From Sporocytophaga myxococcoides (GTDB taxonomy: Bacteria; Bacteroidota; Bacteroidia; Cytophagales; Cytophagaceae), in contig NZ_BBLT01000003.1 in NCBI RefSeq assembly GCF_000775915.1, forward strand, positions 248,001-312,000: a stretch of DNA of 64,000 nucleotides, read 5' to 3'. The notes under the pieces are model-generated. The model did not search any database. It saw only the letters and a program-made list of their open reading frames with translations, and was not told where the DNA came from. Both the position numbers and the translations under genes were made by a program. Within the stretch, counting starts at the first letter, position 1, and each line of letters begins with the position of its first letter. Of this stretch, positions 18,811 to 27,661 are shown in pieces.

Positions 18811-20258
18811 ATCGTCTTACCAATTATTTATATTTTGGCTTTTTATTAATAATAATTGCCTATCATCTTTTTACTCTGGAAATACAGCCTCTTCCATGGT
18901 TCGATGAAGTTTATTTTGCAAGTATTGCAGATAATTTTATAACTAATGGAAGTTTTATTCCTGAGATAGCATCCTATGCGAGAAACGATCGTCCGGCATT
19001 AACTTATGGACCCGTTTACTTTTTTCTCACAGGTTTATCAATGAAGTTCTTTGGCTTTGGTATCGGGCAATTCAGAATTGTCGGTCTGTTATCAGGGCTA
19101 CTTTGTATAAGACTTACCTATTTGATTGTTAAAAGAAGCTTCCCAGCTGAATCATGGAAATATAAGGTCCTGATTATTGCTATTCTTACAGACCCATTTT
19201 TCAGTCTGACATTTCATCAAGGCAGAATGGATCTTACCGCATTATGCTTTTGTCTTATTGCAATATTTTACTTTTTGAAGGGAGGGATTAATAATATTCT
19301 TTTAAGTGGCAGTGCAGGTGTATTGTCATTATTAACAACTCCCAGAGCAATCGTCGTACTTTTACCTTTAGTCGTGCTTCTCCTGATAGATATTTTTAAA
19401 AGGAAAGATTTTAAAAAAGCTCTTCTTTGGGCTTTGCCTTTTCTATTGATATATCCAATATGGGTATTTGCCGGATTTGGAGGAGTTGGAGGGTTTATCA
19501 ATTATTACCTCACAATTAATGGAGTCACAAATTCAGCCAATGAACATTACATAGGTCCCAATTTATATATTCCACGACATGAATACCCTCTTATTTTTGT
19601 TGCTTTTATAGCATTGACTTTTGGATTGATAAAACAAGGGAAGACTTATTTTAATCTGCTTGTGGTAATAAGTCTTATCGCAATTATTTCATTTTATCTG
19701 ATTGTGCATGATTGGGGACCTTATTCCGTTTTTATTATTCCATTTTATTATATTCTTATATTTTATAGCTGGTCACTAGTTCCAAGTGTAAAAGGTTTAA
19801 ATGTGCTTTATTCATTGCCTGTTTTCTTTGTTTTAATTTTTAATCTTTCCTATTCTGTTATAAAAGCAGATCAGGTATTGGTAAGCAGAAAAGTAAGAGA
19901 TCCTCGGTTAGCGGATACTTTCATTAGAGAAAATATTCCACCTGGAAGCAAAGTGGTAGGAGATGCACTTTATTATTATTCTGTTAAAAAAAATAATTCG
20001 GATTTTCAACTGTTTGATCAGTATGATACGTTGGAGTCTAGAGAAAGAAAACATAGGTTGGATTATAAGTATAATTTCCTTATTTCAGCTGATGTGATGA
20101 AGCCAAAGAATGGAGAGATTACGGAATATTACGTCAATATGGGAGATCTTAGGAAAATTGCAATTTTCAGGTCTGAGCTTGCAAAATCTGGAAATCGTGA
20201 AATACTATCTAATCTTGAGAAAGGTGGCTATAGTGGTTCTATTTATTTGAGAAAATGA
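18807..20258 (+). CDS. Glycosyltransferase family 39-like membrane protein
   Basis: The product is 483 residues with about ten hydrophobic spans. The first extracytoplasmic loop carries PWFDEVYFA; the Asp-Glu pair there is the catalytic or metal-binding site typical of GT-C enzymes such as ArnT and protein mannosyltransferases. These use polyprenyl-phosphate sugars on the outer face of the inner membrane. The C-terminal soluble part (about 110 residues, from SRKVRDPRLADTF) is likely periplasmic. The acceptor is unknown; lipid, protein or a cell-surface glycan are all possible. The gene overlaps both neighbours by 4 nt, so it is translated together with the carbonic anhydrase-like and CAP proteins. 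Confidence 0.82.
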   Translation: MNRLTNYLYFGFLLIIIAYHLFTLEIQPLPWFDEVYFASIADNFITNGSFIPEIASYARNDRPALTYGPVYFFLTGLSMKFFGFGIGQFRIVGLLSGLLCIRLTYLIVKRSFPAESWKYKVLIIAILTDPFFSLTFHQGRMDLTALCFCLIAIFYFLKGGINNILLSGSAGVLSLLTTPRAIVVLLPLVVLLLIDIFKRKDFKKALLWALPFLLIYPIWVFAGFGGVGGFINYYLTINGVTNSANEHYIGPNLYIPRHEYPLIFVAFIALTFGLIKQGKTYFNLLVVISLIAIISFYLIVHDWGPYSVFIIPFYYILIFYSWSLVPSVKGLNVLYSLPVFFVLIFNLSYSVIKADQVLVSRKVRDPRLADTFIRENIPPGSKVVGDALYYYSVKKNNSDFQLFDQYDTLESRERKHRLDYKYNFLISADVMKPKNGEITEYYVNMGDLRKIAIFRSELAKSGNREILSNLEKGGYSGSIYLRK

Positions 20259-20842
20259 AAAATTTATCTGTTTGGTTATTATTTATTGTGTTTAGTCTTT
20301 TTTCCTTTAGAAATTCTGGGTGGACAGACGAGGAATTGGCAATGGCTAACACTGCAAAGGATATAGGTTATTTGTCACAGGTTGAAAAGGATGTTTTTCT
20401 TTCACTGAACCTTGCCCGATTATATCCTGCAAAATTTGCAGATCTTGAAGTAGAGCATTATACCCCACCTGCGAAATATGGTGATTATCTTAAAAATTCG
20501 CCTTATGTAAAATCGCTTCTGAAAGAGTTAAGGAAAATGGAGCCATTATCCCCTGTTTTTGCTGACGAAGAGATGTATAAAGAGGCTTTATGTCTTGTCA
20601 AAGAACAAGCCAAATCGGGTAAGATGGGTCATGAAAGAAAACGTTGTCAGTTAACATATAAAGGAGAATGCTGTTCATATGGAATGGATACTGGGCGGGA
20701 TATAGTCATGCAGTTATTGATTGATGAAAAGATAAAATCTCTGGGACATCGCAAGATTTGCCTGGGAAATTTGACAAAATTGGGTACTGCAATAGGTTCC
20801 CATCCTAAGACAGGAACCTGTGCAGTACTTGATTTTCACTAA
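20255..20842 (+). CDS. CAP-domain secreted protein
   Basis: The product is 195 residues with an N-terminal signal or anchor (residues 4-19, LSVWLLFIVFSLFSFR). The CAP/SCP fold is suggested by FLSLNLARLYPAKFA at the N-terminal side, GKMGHERKRC in the position of the first conserved His, and SLGHRKICLGNLTKLGTAIG, matching the H-R-x-x-L and G-x-G elements of bacterial CAP proteins. Such proteins are secreted; in bacteria their activity is mostly unknown. Four Cys in the second half could form disulfides. The start overlaps the glycosyltransferase stop by 4 nt; glycosylation or surface placement by that enzyme is only a hypothesis. Confidence 0.8.
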   Translation: MKNLSVWLLFIVFSLFSFRNSGWTDEELAMANTAKDIGYLSQVEKDVFLSLNLARLYPAKFADLEVEHYTPPAKYGDYLKNSPYVKSLLKELRKMEPLSPVFADEEMYKEALCLVKEQAKSGKMGHERKRCQLTYKGECCSYGMDTGRDIVMQLLIDEKIKSLGHRKICLGNLTKLGTAIGSHPKTGTCAVLDFH

Positions 20843-21159
20843 GGTGGTAGTAAAAATGTATTTTTGGTTTTTTAGTGCAGAAGTATTTTCCCTTGTTTAA
20901 ACTCAAACAGGTACTGAAATAATAATTTTAACAGGAAAATGTTAAAAAATATAAAAGCAGAATTTATTGCTTTTCAGGTCTTTAATGACGCTCCCGACCA
21001 ATTAAGAATTGAGGTAAATATACTATTTTTTATATGAAAAAGACAATTAATACAAGGAATATATCCACATTGATAAAAAAAGTTTTAAGGGCGTGATTAT
21101 CATTGGATTTTATAATCTGACTCCTTTTTTAATACAATTTCGGTGCATTTTAAAATGTA
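20843..21159. other. Intergenic region, no gene seen
   Basis: This A/T-rich stretch lies between convergent genes. A 32-codon frame at 20939-21037 begins with ATG after AACAGGAAA, but it is too short to support. The terminator at 21161-21189 ends the region. Confidence 0.5.
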
Positions 21160-21160
21160 A

Positions 21161-21189
21161 AAAACCCTGCATTTGAATTACAGGGTTTT
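21161..21189. terminator. Bidirectional terminator
   Basis: A 9-bp stem AAAACCCTG / CAGGGTTTT with an 11-nt loop lies between convergent genes. It has A runs on the left and T runs on the right, so it can serve both strands. Confidence 0.75.
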
Positions 21190-21218
21190 GTTCCGAGCCT
21201 ATTTTGATGGTATCAAAT

Positions 21219-21953
21219 TTAATTACTACTGCTAGTTTCTTTTTTCTTTTTTACTGAAGTATTTCCCTCATCATCCACTTTTGTTTTCTTTTCTTTGGTG
21301 GTAGTTGTCTTGCCATCCTTAGTTTTTACCTCTTTTTTAGTGGATTTAGATCCATGATCCTTTTGATCTACATCACCGGGCTGGTCAAAAACTTCTTTGG
21401 TAACTTTATTATGTTTGGTTTTATCCCAGGCATTGCTTGCAGCATCTCCTGTTTCTTCAGCACCTTTTTTTACATCTTTTTTAGCCTTTTCGCCAACATG
21501 TTGATCATCATCCTGATAAGATGCAGTTTCACTCAAGCCTTCTTTTTCAGCCTTTTTATGTTCTTTTTTCATGGCCTTTTTCTGAATCTTAAGTTGTCTT
21601 TCCTCAGCATTTTCAGGTTGGTCGAAAATCTTTTTAGTTACTTTATTATGTTTTGTATTCTCCCAGGTCCAACTTGCGGCATTACCTATACCTTTACCAG
21701 CTCCTCGGATACCCTGAACAGTCCCGTGACCTATATTATCAACAGTCTGGCCTGCGCGGGTCCGATCTTCATAAGATTTATGATCCTTTTCCTTTTCAGT
21801 TTTTGCTGTTACCACCTCGTCTTTTTCTTTGACAGTTCCGTCAGACTTGACTTCGGTTTTCTCTTTCTTTACCTCTCGTTCTGAGTCATCCTGTGCATTT
21901 ACAACGTAAGTACCAAAAACAGCAAACAGAACTAACACAAATACCTTTTTCAT
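21219..21953 (-). CDS. Secreted Lys/Glu-rich repeat protein, unknown function
   Basis: ATG 21953 gives 244 residues; an ATG 24 nt upstream would put charged residues before the signal peptide and is less likely. The signal peptide is MKKVFVLVLFAVFGTYVVNAQ. The mature chain is extremely rich in Lys, Glu, Asp and Thr. It contains two copies of a roughly 20-residue motif: WENTKHNKVTKKIFDQP and WDKTKHNKVTKEVFDQP, each preceded by a Gly/Ala-rich stretch (GIGNAASWTWE, GDAASNAWD). No known domain is recognised. The repeats could be short amphipathic or YtxH-like segments that bind the envelope, but this is a guess. The composition explains a long spurious open frame on the other strand. Confidence 0.72.
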   Translation of the reverse strand: MKKVFVLVLFAVFGTYVVNAQDDSEREVKKEKTEVKSDGTVKEKDEVVTAKTEKEKDHKSYEDRTRAGQTVDNIGHGTVQGIRGAGKGIGNAASWTWENTKHNKVTKKIFDQPENAEERQLKIQKKAMKKEHKKAEKEGLSETASYQDDDQHVGEKAKKDVKKGAEETGDAASNAWDKTKHNKVTKEVFDQPGDVDQKDHGSKSTKKEVKTKDGKTTTTKEKKTKVDDEGNTSVKKKKETSSSN

Positions 21954-21977
21954 ACGTTTCTTCCCTTTAAGTTCCAT

Positions 21978-22512
21978 TCCATTCTATTATTAATAAAACA
22001 GCATTGAGAAAAAGAGCGTTCCTGAGGGCGAATTTTTCCTTCTAAATTAAAGAAATGAGGGCTCTAAATGAGAGCCCCTTTGTTCATGGTCTAATGTTTC
22101 CGACATCAGCTACTGCATAAAATGCAGCAGGTACAGATAAAAGTTATTCCATCTATCTAAAGAAGCATGCGCGAAAGTTTTCGTAAACCTAAGTCATGCA
22201 TCTGTTATAAGCCATTCTGGATATGTATTGAATAAAGGTGAATCAAAAGCTATCAGTGGTAAACGAAACTTCTAAATGCTACTTCTCATAATTATGAGGT
22301 AGTTAATTCTGGAATTTATTCTAATTACTGTTGAAATGATGTTCTGCTATCTTGGAGTCATTTCTCGTTCAATTACTAAGGTACCCGTGATTAAATTCAT
22401 TAAGAAGGATAGTAGAGTGCATCAAGTAAACAGAGAATAGTGGTTTATCCAATATAAAACTGAGATAATAGCTATTCAAGGCTCCTTAAAAGAACTTATC
22501 GAAAAATCATTA
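21978..22512. other. Intergenic region with small hairpins, no gene seen
   Basis: No protein-like frame or known RNA was found. Two compact hairpins occur: GGGCTCT/AGAGCCC at 22059-22077, and CTGCAT/ATGCAG with an AAA loop at 22113-22127. Either could belong to an untranslated leader of the secreted repeat protein or to the end of the thpR transcript. Confidence 0.45.
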
Positions 22513-23058
22513 CTAATGAGAATGGTCCCCATTTAGTTTTAAGGGAAAAGAAGAAATCACCTTGTATTCTGCACCTGTGGGTGTTAATGCACTCTTCCAT
22601 AGCTCGATTTTTGTAAAATGTATAGTGTGAGCTTCAAATTTCGGATCTTCAGACAAGGGTTCTCTATAGGTTGGTTTTTTCAACCTTGCCAGGTTTATGT
22701 GAGGAAGAGGTTTTCTTTTTTCATTTAAATTCAATTTCTCCCTGAGAGATATTGCAAGGGAAGTATAGAATTGATTTTCCTCAAAAGTTACCCAGATCAT
22801 TCCTGAAGAACCTTTTACTGCCCTTATATTATTAATTGTTAAACTGAATATGGGAAAAGAATCACTGACTTTTTTTAAGACACTATTGATTCCTGAAATA
22901 CGTTCAAAAGATGTCTCACCAATGAAAGCAAGTGTGATATGAAGATTATCTCTAGGAATCCATTTGATTTGCGTTTGGAGATTTGCTTGATATTCACCTA
23001 TCAGCTTTTTAGTCTGATCGGGCAGAGGAAGGGCGACGAACAGTCTGTGTTCACTCAT
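22513..23058 (-). CDS. thpR: RNA 2',3'-cyclic phosphodiesterase (2H phosphoesterase family)
   Basis: The product is 181 residues, the usual length of ThpR (formerly 2'-5' RNA ligase). The start matches the family (RLFVALPLPDQTK). The first 2H motif is HITLAFIG. The second, expected as H-x-T/S-x, reads HINLARLK, so Asn replaces the usual Thr. The family opens 2',3'-cyclic phosphates at RNA ends in the cytoplasm. The altered second motif may lower activity or be a tolerated variant. The gene diverges from the beta-CASP RNase gene (95 nt apart), and both deal with RNA ends. Confidence 0.88.
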   Translation of the reverse strand: MSEHRLFVALPLPDQTKKLIGEYQANLQTQIKWIPRDNLHITLAFIGETSFERISGINSVLKKVSDSFPIFSLTINNIRAVKGSSGMIWVTFEENQFYTSLAISLREKLNLNEKRKPLPHINLARLKKPTYREPLSEDPKFEAHTIHFTKIELWKSALTPTGAEYKVISSFPLKLNGDHSH

Positions 23059-23153
23059 TTTGATTTTTTCTTTTAAAATTATTTACACAATTTCAACCGC
23101 CTGATAAGGGGCTAAGTTTCATAAAACTTATTTAAAAGATATTCATAAGCGGG

Positions 23154-24551
23154 ATGGCGTCTATTACATTTTACGGCGGAGCAAAACAAGTAACCGGAAG
23201 CATGTATCTTCTGGAGTTAGAAAATAAATATAAAGTTTTGATTGACTGTGGGAAAGATCTGGAAAATCCCGGGGTAGAAATATTTGACTTCAACCCTTCA
23301 GATCTTGATCTGGTATTGTTGACTCACGCTCATTATGATCACTGTGGTAACATTCCCCTGTTATTTAAAAGTGGGTATAAAGGACAGGTATTATGCTCTT
23401 CTCCTACAATTGCCCTAACCGAACTTGTATTAAAAGACTCTGCAAGTATATTGGATTTCAAAGTTGAAAAGAAAAAAAGCTTTGGAAAAACTATTTTCAA
23501 GCACAAGACTGAAAGGCAAAATGAGTCTGGTTATTCAAAAGGAGAAGTTGAGAAATGCCTTGATCGTTTTATTTCAATAAGTTTCAACACAAAGTTTGTT
23601 ATCAATGATAATTTATCAGTAACTCTGGTTCCTGCAGGGCATTTGCTTGGCGCAGCTTCTGCTGTTTTTGAATATAAGGAGGCAGGCATGATAAAGCGAA
23701 TTGCTTTCTCAGGAGATTTAGGCAGGAGAAGCTCGCCGCTTTTGAATGATCCAATACCTTTGCCTCATGTTGATTTTCTGATTTGTGAAAGCACTTACGG
23801 TGGCAGGGTTCATGAAGGAAAAGATATGCCAGAAACTCTTCTTGAGAAAATTATATATGAATGTTGTGTTGAAAAGCGTGGAAGACTGATTGTCCCGGCT
23901 TTCAGTATTGGAAGGACTCAGACTTTTTTATACCTGTTAAATAAATTAAGCAAGGAAGGAAAGCTTCCAACACTTAAAGTATTTGCAGACAGTCCGATGG
24001 CGAAGAGAACCACCAAGGTTTATGATGATTATCTGGATCAGCTTAATGATGAAGCTAAAGACTTTTATAAAGTTAATAATTCACTTTTTGATTTTGACAA
24101 TCTGATACAGATTGAAACAGAGAAGGAAAGCAAATCATTGGCAAATTTTATGGAGCCTTGTATTATCATTGCTTCTTCAGGTATGATCACAGGTGGAAGG
24201 ATTAAAAGTCATGTCCGCAGCAATCTCCGAAATGCATATAGTACCATTCTCTTTATTGGTTACTGTGCAGAAGGAACTATTGGTCATAAACTGATCAACG
24301 GAGCCAAAAGCGTCAGAATGAATAAGAAGGAAATTCCAGTACATGCAAAAATTGCAAGAACAGATATCTTTAGTGGGCATGCAGATGCAGATGATTTATT
24401 AAATTTTGTGAAGTATCAACCCAAAGATCTTTTAAAAAAAGTGTTTCTAGTTCACGGAGATCTTGGCAATATGGAAGCCTTTGACAAAAGACTTAGTAGT
24501 GAAGGATATAAAGTTGAGATTCCTGAAAGGGGACAGACCTATATATTGTAG
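23154..24551 (+). CDS. Beta-CASP metallo-beta-lactamase-fold ribonuclease
   Basis: The product is 465 residues of the CPSF-73/YSH1-like family. The zinc motif THAHYDHCGNIPLL (HxHxDH) lies near residue 59. Further landmarks are AGHLLGAAS, FSGDLGR, the beta-CASP signature FADSPMAKRTT, IIASSGMITGGR, and C-terminal FSGHADADDL and LVHGD. These proteins process or degrade RNA as endo- and 5'-exonucleases. Bacterial members of this branch are less studied than RNase J, and this one lacks RNase J-like length. It is divergently placed to thpR and appears to be transcribed alone. Confidence 0.93.
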   Translation: MASITFYGGAKQVTGSMYLLELENKYKVLIDCGKDLENPGVEIFDFNPSDLDLVLLTHAHYDHCGNIPLLFKSGYKGQVLCSSPTIALTELVLKDSASILDFKVEKKKSFGKTIFKHKTERQNESGYSKGEVEKCLDRFISISFNTKFVINDNLSVTLVPAGHLLGAASAVFEYKEAGMIKRIAFSGDLGRRSSPLLNDPIPLPHVDFLICESTYGGRVHEGKDMPETLLEKIIYECCVEKRGRLIVPAFSIGRTQTFLYLLNKLSKEGKLPTLKVFADSPMAKRTTKVYDDYLDQLNDEAKDFYKVNNSLFDFDNLIQIETEKESKSLANFMEPCIIIASSGMITGGRIKSHVRSNLRNAYSTILFIGYCAEGTIGHKLINGAKSVRMNKKEIPVHAKIARTDIFSGHADADDLLNFVKYQPKDLLKKVFLVHGDLGNMEAFDKRLSSEGYKVEIPERGQTYIL

Positions 24552-24776
24552 GAGTATAGTTATGCTGTTAATTTGAAAAATGTTTTAATACATGCATGTA
24601 CATGCTATGGTGTATTCAGCAATTATATTCTAGAGTATAGACTAAAAGTAAAAGGATTTTTAAAAATGATAAATGATTCTTCCTTTAATTTAAAGAACCA
24701 TTTATGTTTTTCAGATATCGCTAGCATTACTATGAGCAGAGCAGGCTGTAGGTAATATTTAAACTAAGACTTGAAA

Positions 24777-25070
24777 TTAATGTTGCCCGTCAAGTCTGTT
24801 TAATGCAGCATTAAGAGATTTGTTCATTTCAAGGAATCGGGAAATTACGCTATCTACAAATCCCTTGTCTTCCAAAAGCTTTTTAATCTCTTCATCACCG
24901 GCAACATCCATTTCACTTACTTTGTAAGTTTGTTCATAAGACCCCTTTTCAAATTTGATGAGATATTTGTTATTCCATCCGAAAATAGTAATTCTGAAAT
25001 CGTGGTGTGGTATCTCTGCAATTATTCTCATGTCTAATGAATAAAGATAAACTGTCGCTAAATTATCCAT
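24777..25070 (-). CDS. Conserved hypothetical protein
   Basis: A 97-residue soluble protein begins with ATG. Its first half reads as beta-strands (TVYLYSLDMRIIAEIPHHD, RITIFGWNNKYLIKFE) and its second half as helices (DEEIKKLLEDKGFVDSVIS). I do not recognise the family. Codon use and composition are like the neighbours. It is followed upstream, on the same strand, by the DUF427 and VOC genes, though gaps of about 80-100 nt suggest separate transcription. Confidence 0.6.
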   Translation of the reverse strand: MDNLATVYLYSLDMRIIAEIPHHDFRITIFGWNNKYLIKFEKGSYEQTYKVSEMDVAGDEEIKKLLEDKGFVDSVISRFLEMNKSLNAALNRLDGQH

Positions 25071-25172
25071 TAGAGGCCATTAATAAAATTTTATGTTAAG
25101 TAAAAAGTGGCTAAATCGAAAAAAACTTGCAAAAATACCATTAAATCAAATTGACTTTCAGTGTTATAACAA

Positions 25173-25505
25173 TTAAAAAAAACTGTTAAGCACGTTTAAA
25201 AGCTCCAGATTTATCTTGTGGTCGGATTCTTTGATTTTGACTCCTTTCCAAAATGCAATTTTGTTTTTCAACATATAAGAAAACTCATTAGGTTCCGGAT
25301 AATACCAGGCTGCATCTTCATTAGTTTTTCCATCTACATGTATATGAAAGTAATGTGCTTTGCCCTTGTAAGGACAAACACTTTTTTTACTACTCTCAAT
25401 AAAATAACATTTCTTAACAGAGTCAATAGGAAAATAGTATGTTCCATCCAGTTCTTCTACATCATCAGATTTGGCGATGATTTTTCCATTCCAGATTGCT
25501 TTCAT
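25173..25505 (-). CDS. DUF427 family protein
   Basis: The product is 110 residues. The DUF427 fold is indicated by MKAIWNGKIIAKSDD at the start, TYYFPIDSV, VCPYKGKAHYFHI and AAWYYPEPN, which match the conserved CPYKG and WYYP elements. The C-terminus ends at AFWKGVKI plus about 18 extra residues. The family is small and soluble, has no proven activity, and often lies near oxidoreductases. Here the FAD/Rieske oxidoreductase lies about 550 nt away on the opposite strand. Confidence 0.88.
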   Translation of the reverse strand: MKAIWNGKIIAKSDDVEELDGTYYFPIDSVKKCYFIESSKKSVCPYKGKAHYFHIHVDGKTNEDAAWYYPEPNEFSYMLKNKIAFWKGVKIKESDHKINLELLNVLNSFF

Positions 25506-25582
25506 TGATTAAAATTGTGCTTGTATATAATTTCAACCAGCAACTGTTTTTTTTGTTTAAAACATATAACCTTAATAAGGTT

Positions 25583-25972
25583 TTAGTGCCATAGGCCTGG
25601 TGGAATAATTTCAAGCACATTTCCGTCCGGATCTTCAAAATAAAAGGATTTTAGATGATGATTCCATTCCTTTTCATAAATGATATTAATACCTTTTTCA
25701 AGCATCATCTTTTTCCATGGTTCATAATCTCCTTCAGGGACTTCAAAAGCAACATGAATTTTGCCATAGGCATAATGTGGTGGCAACTCTTTTTCGTGTT
25801 TGGTACTTTCTGGAAGAAAGCAAAGTAGTACAGAGTTTCCTGCACGCAAGAACAGGTGCCTGTCTTTGTGATATCCAATTATCGGAAGTCCCAGTAAACC
25901 ATTATAAAATGCTTTGGATTTTTCCAGATCATTTACATAAAGACATGTCTCTTTTATCTGATTAAGTTTCAT
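25583..25972 (-). CDS. VOC-family (glyoxalase/dioxygenase fold) protein
   Basis: The product is 129 residues, one vicinal-oxygen-chelate unit with two beta-alpha-beta-beta-beta modules. Module one begins ETCLYVNDLEKSKAFY with GLLGLPII. Module two begins HVAFEVPEGDY and ends FYFEDPDGNVLEIIP, the typical metal-binding Glu region. Such proteins include glyoxalase I, fosfomycin-resistance and extradiol dioxygenase-like proteins; the sequence alone does not tell which substrate is used. It is monocistronic or the first gene before DUF427 on the minus strand. Confidence 0.9.
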   Translation of the reverse strand: MKLNQIKETCLYVNDLEKSKAFYNGLLGLPIIGYHKDRHLFLRAGNSVLLCFLPESTKHEKELPPHYAYGKIHVAFEVPEGDYEPWKKMMLEKGINIIYEKEWNHHLKSFYFEDPDGNVLEIIPPGLWH

Positions 25973-26057
25973 TTGGTCAGCATTGTGTTCAATAATATAA
26001 ACTAATTGGTAGTAAAGATTGGTTTAAAAGTATATTAGAATAGAAAGAAGGGATTAT

Positions 26058-27581
26058 ATGAATACAGACTCAATCTGGAAAGAAGAAAGTGGCAAATGTC
26101 CGGTTTTTAAACCCCTTGAAAGGGATATTGAGACAGAAGTGTTAATCATTGGAGGAGGAATTACTGGGCTAACAATAGCAACGCTTCTGAATGATGCCGG
26201 AATACATTCTGTACTTGCTGAGGCAAGTCACATAGGTAACGGAACTACCGGGATGTCCAGTTGTCACCTTACAACTCAAATCGATGCCCAGTATAGAAAA
26301 ATATACAAAGATTTTGGGGAAAAAATTACAGAGTTGGTTGCAAGAAGTCGGGCTGAAGGGATAGATTTTATTGAGCAACTAATTAAAAGTAAAAATATTA
26401 ATTGTGACTTTAAAAGGGTTACCGGATATCAGTATGCTGATAGGCCTGAACAAATTGCTGATCTGGAGGCGGAATATAGATATGCGGGTTACGTTGATCT
26501 ACCTGTAGAGCTTACAGATAACATAGATTTGCCTTTTTCAGTTACTAAAGCTCTGAAGTTTGGTAACCAGGCAGTTTTTAATGCCCAGTCATTTATTAAT
26601 GGTCTTGCTGAACATCTCGTGAACAGTAAATGTGAAATCTTTGAAAATACGAGGGTAACAGATATCAGAGAAGATAGAGGAATCTTTACAGTGTCGGCCA
26701 ATGGTAAAATTATCAGAGCTTTAAAAGTTGTAATGGCTACTCATATTCCTTTATTTTTTAATGTACTTCAAACGCTTGCTTTCCCTTATATGAGCTATGT
26801 GATAGCTGCTACAATAGAAGGAGATACTCCTGGAAATTTATATTGGGATATGGATGAGCCATATCATTATATCAGAAGTACTGAATTCAATGGCAGGAAA
26901 TATCTGATAGTAGGCGGAGCAGATCATAAGGTAGGTCATGTAGAGGAAACATCAAAGAGGTTTACAGAGCTGGAATCTTATGCTCGTAAAAAGTTTAATG
27001 TTAAATCAGTAGATTTTAAGTGGTCTGCTGAATTTTTTGAATCTGCCGATGGACTTCCTTTTATTGGTGAAAGTCCATTTTCAAAAAAACTGTACGTAGC
27101 TACAGGATTTGCCGGAGATGGTTTAGTGTATGGTCCGCTGGCAGCTTTGATAATAAGTGATCTGATTCAGGGCAAAACAAATAGGTATTATGATGCTTAT
27201 GATTCTACAAGAATCACTATTGCTGCTTCTATGGCTGATTTTTTTAAGGAGAATATAGATAATGTCCGTTCATTAGTTGCTGATAAGTTCGGAAATGTTT
27301 CTGAACAGTCTCCCGATCATCTTGAGCCAGGAGAAGGCAAAATATTGAATCTGAATGGGGAGAAAGTTGCTGTGGCTAAAGATGCAAATGGTGAAGTTTA
27401 TGCGGTTTCTCCTGTATGTACTCATTTGAAATGTAATGTACACTACAACAATGCAGAACAAACCTGGGATTGCCCTTGTCATGGTAGCAGGTTTTCCATA
27501 GATGGGTCAGTCGTATATGGTCCGGCCGTAGATCCTTTAGAGAAAAAGGAGATTGTAGTGGTTGCAGAAGACAAGAAATAA
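26058..27581 (+). CDS. FAD-dependent oxidoreductase with C-terminal Rieske domain
   Basis: The product is 507 residues. The N-terminal dinucleotide fold is VLIIGGGITGLTIATLL, followed by GTTGMSSCHLTTQ, as in the DadA/glycine-oxidase group. A second FAD contact is VATGFAGDGLVYGPLAA. The C-terminal 100 residues hold a Rieske 2Fe-2S site: CTHLKCNV (C-x-H) and CPCHGSRF (C-x-x-H). This architecture is known from Bacillus YhfW-like proteins; the substrate is unknown. The Rieske cluster probably passes electrons from the flavin to a carrier. It is cytoplasmic, with no signal peptide. A hairpin follows. Confidence 0.93.
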   Translation: MNTDSIWKEESGKCPVFKPLERDIETEVLIIGGGITGLTIATLLNDAGIHSVLAEASHIGNGTTGMSSCHLTTQIDAQYRKIYKDFGEKITELVARSRAEGIDFIEQLIKSKNINCDFKRVTGYQYADRPEQIADLEAEYRYAGYVDLPVELTDNIDLPFSVTKALKFGNQAVFNAQSFINGLAEHLVNSKCEIFENTRVTDIREDRGIFTVSANGKIIRALKVVMATHIPLFFNVLQTLAFPYMSYVIAATIEGDTPGNLYWDMDEPYHYIRSTEFNGRKYLIVGGADHKVGHVEETSKRFTELESYARKKFNVKSVDFKWSAEFFESADGLPFIGESPFSKKLYVATGFAGDGLVYGPLAALIISDLIQGKTNRYYDAYDSTRITIAASMADFFKENIDNVRSLVADKFGNVSEQSPDHLEPGEGKILNLNGEKVAVAKDANGEVYAVSPVCTHLKCNVHYNNAEQTWDCPCHGSRFSIDGSVVYGPAVDPLEKKEIVVVAEDKK

Positions 27582-27594
27582 TGTGGTGGGGTAG

Positions 27595-27640
27595 TCAGGG
27601 AATAGGTGCATGCTTTGTATTCTTTTCCCTGATATTTATT
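27595..27640 (+). terminator. Possible terminator hairpin
   Basis: TCAGGGA and TCCCTGA form a 7-bp stem with a long loop (about 24 nt), followed by A/T-rich sequence, between the oxidoreductase and the phosphoesterase genes. Confidence 0.4.
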
Positions 27641-27661
27641 TATGGTTTTTATTAATTCAAC

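Noticed and set aside
20939-21037. A 32-codon plus-strand frame starting with ATG after AACAGGAAA
   Set aside because: It is too short, has no recognisable feature and lies in very A/T-rich DNA between convergent genes.
21354-21884. A 176-codon plus-strand open frame opposite the secreted repeat protein
   Set aside because: It is the complement of a Lys/Glu-rich gene, which gives long stop-free Phe/Leu/Ser-rich frames by composition alone.
24573-24755. A 60-codon plus-strand frame in the gap after the beta-CASP RNase gene
   Set aside because: Its sequence does not look like a protein family and it has no promoter or ribosome-binding support.
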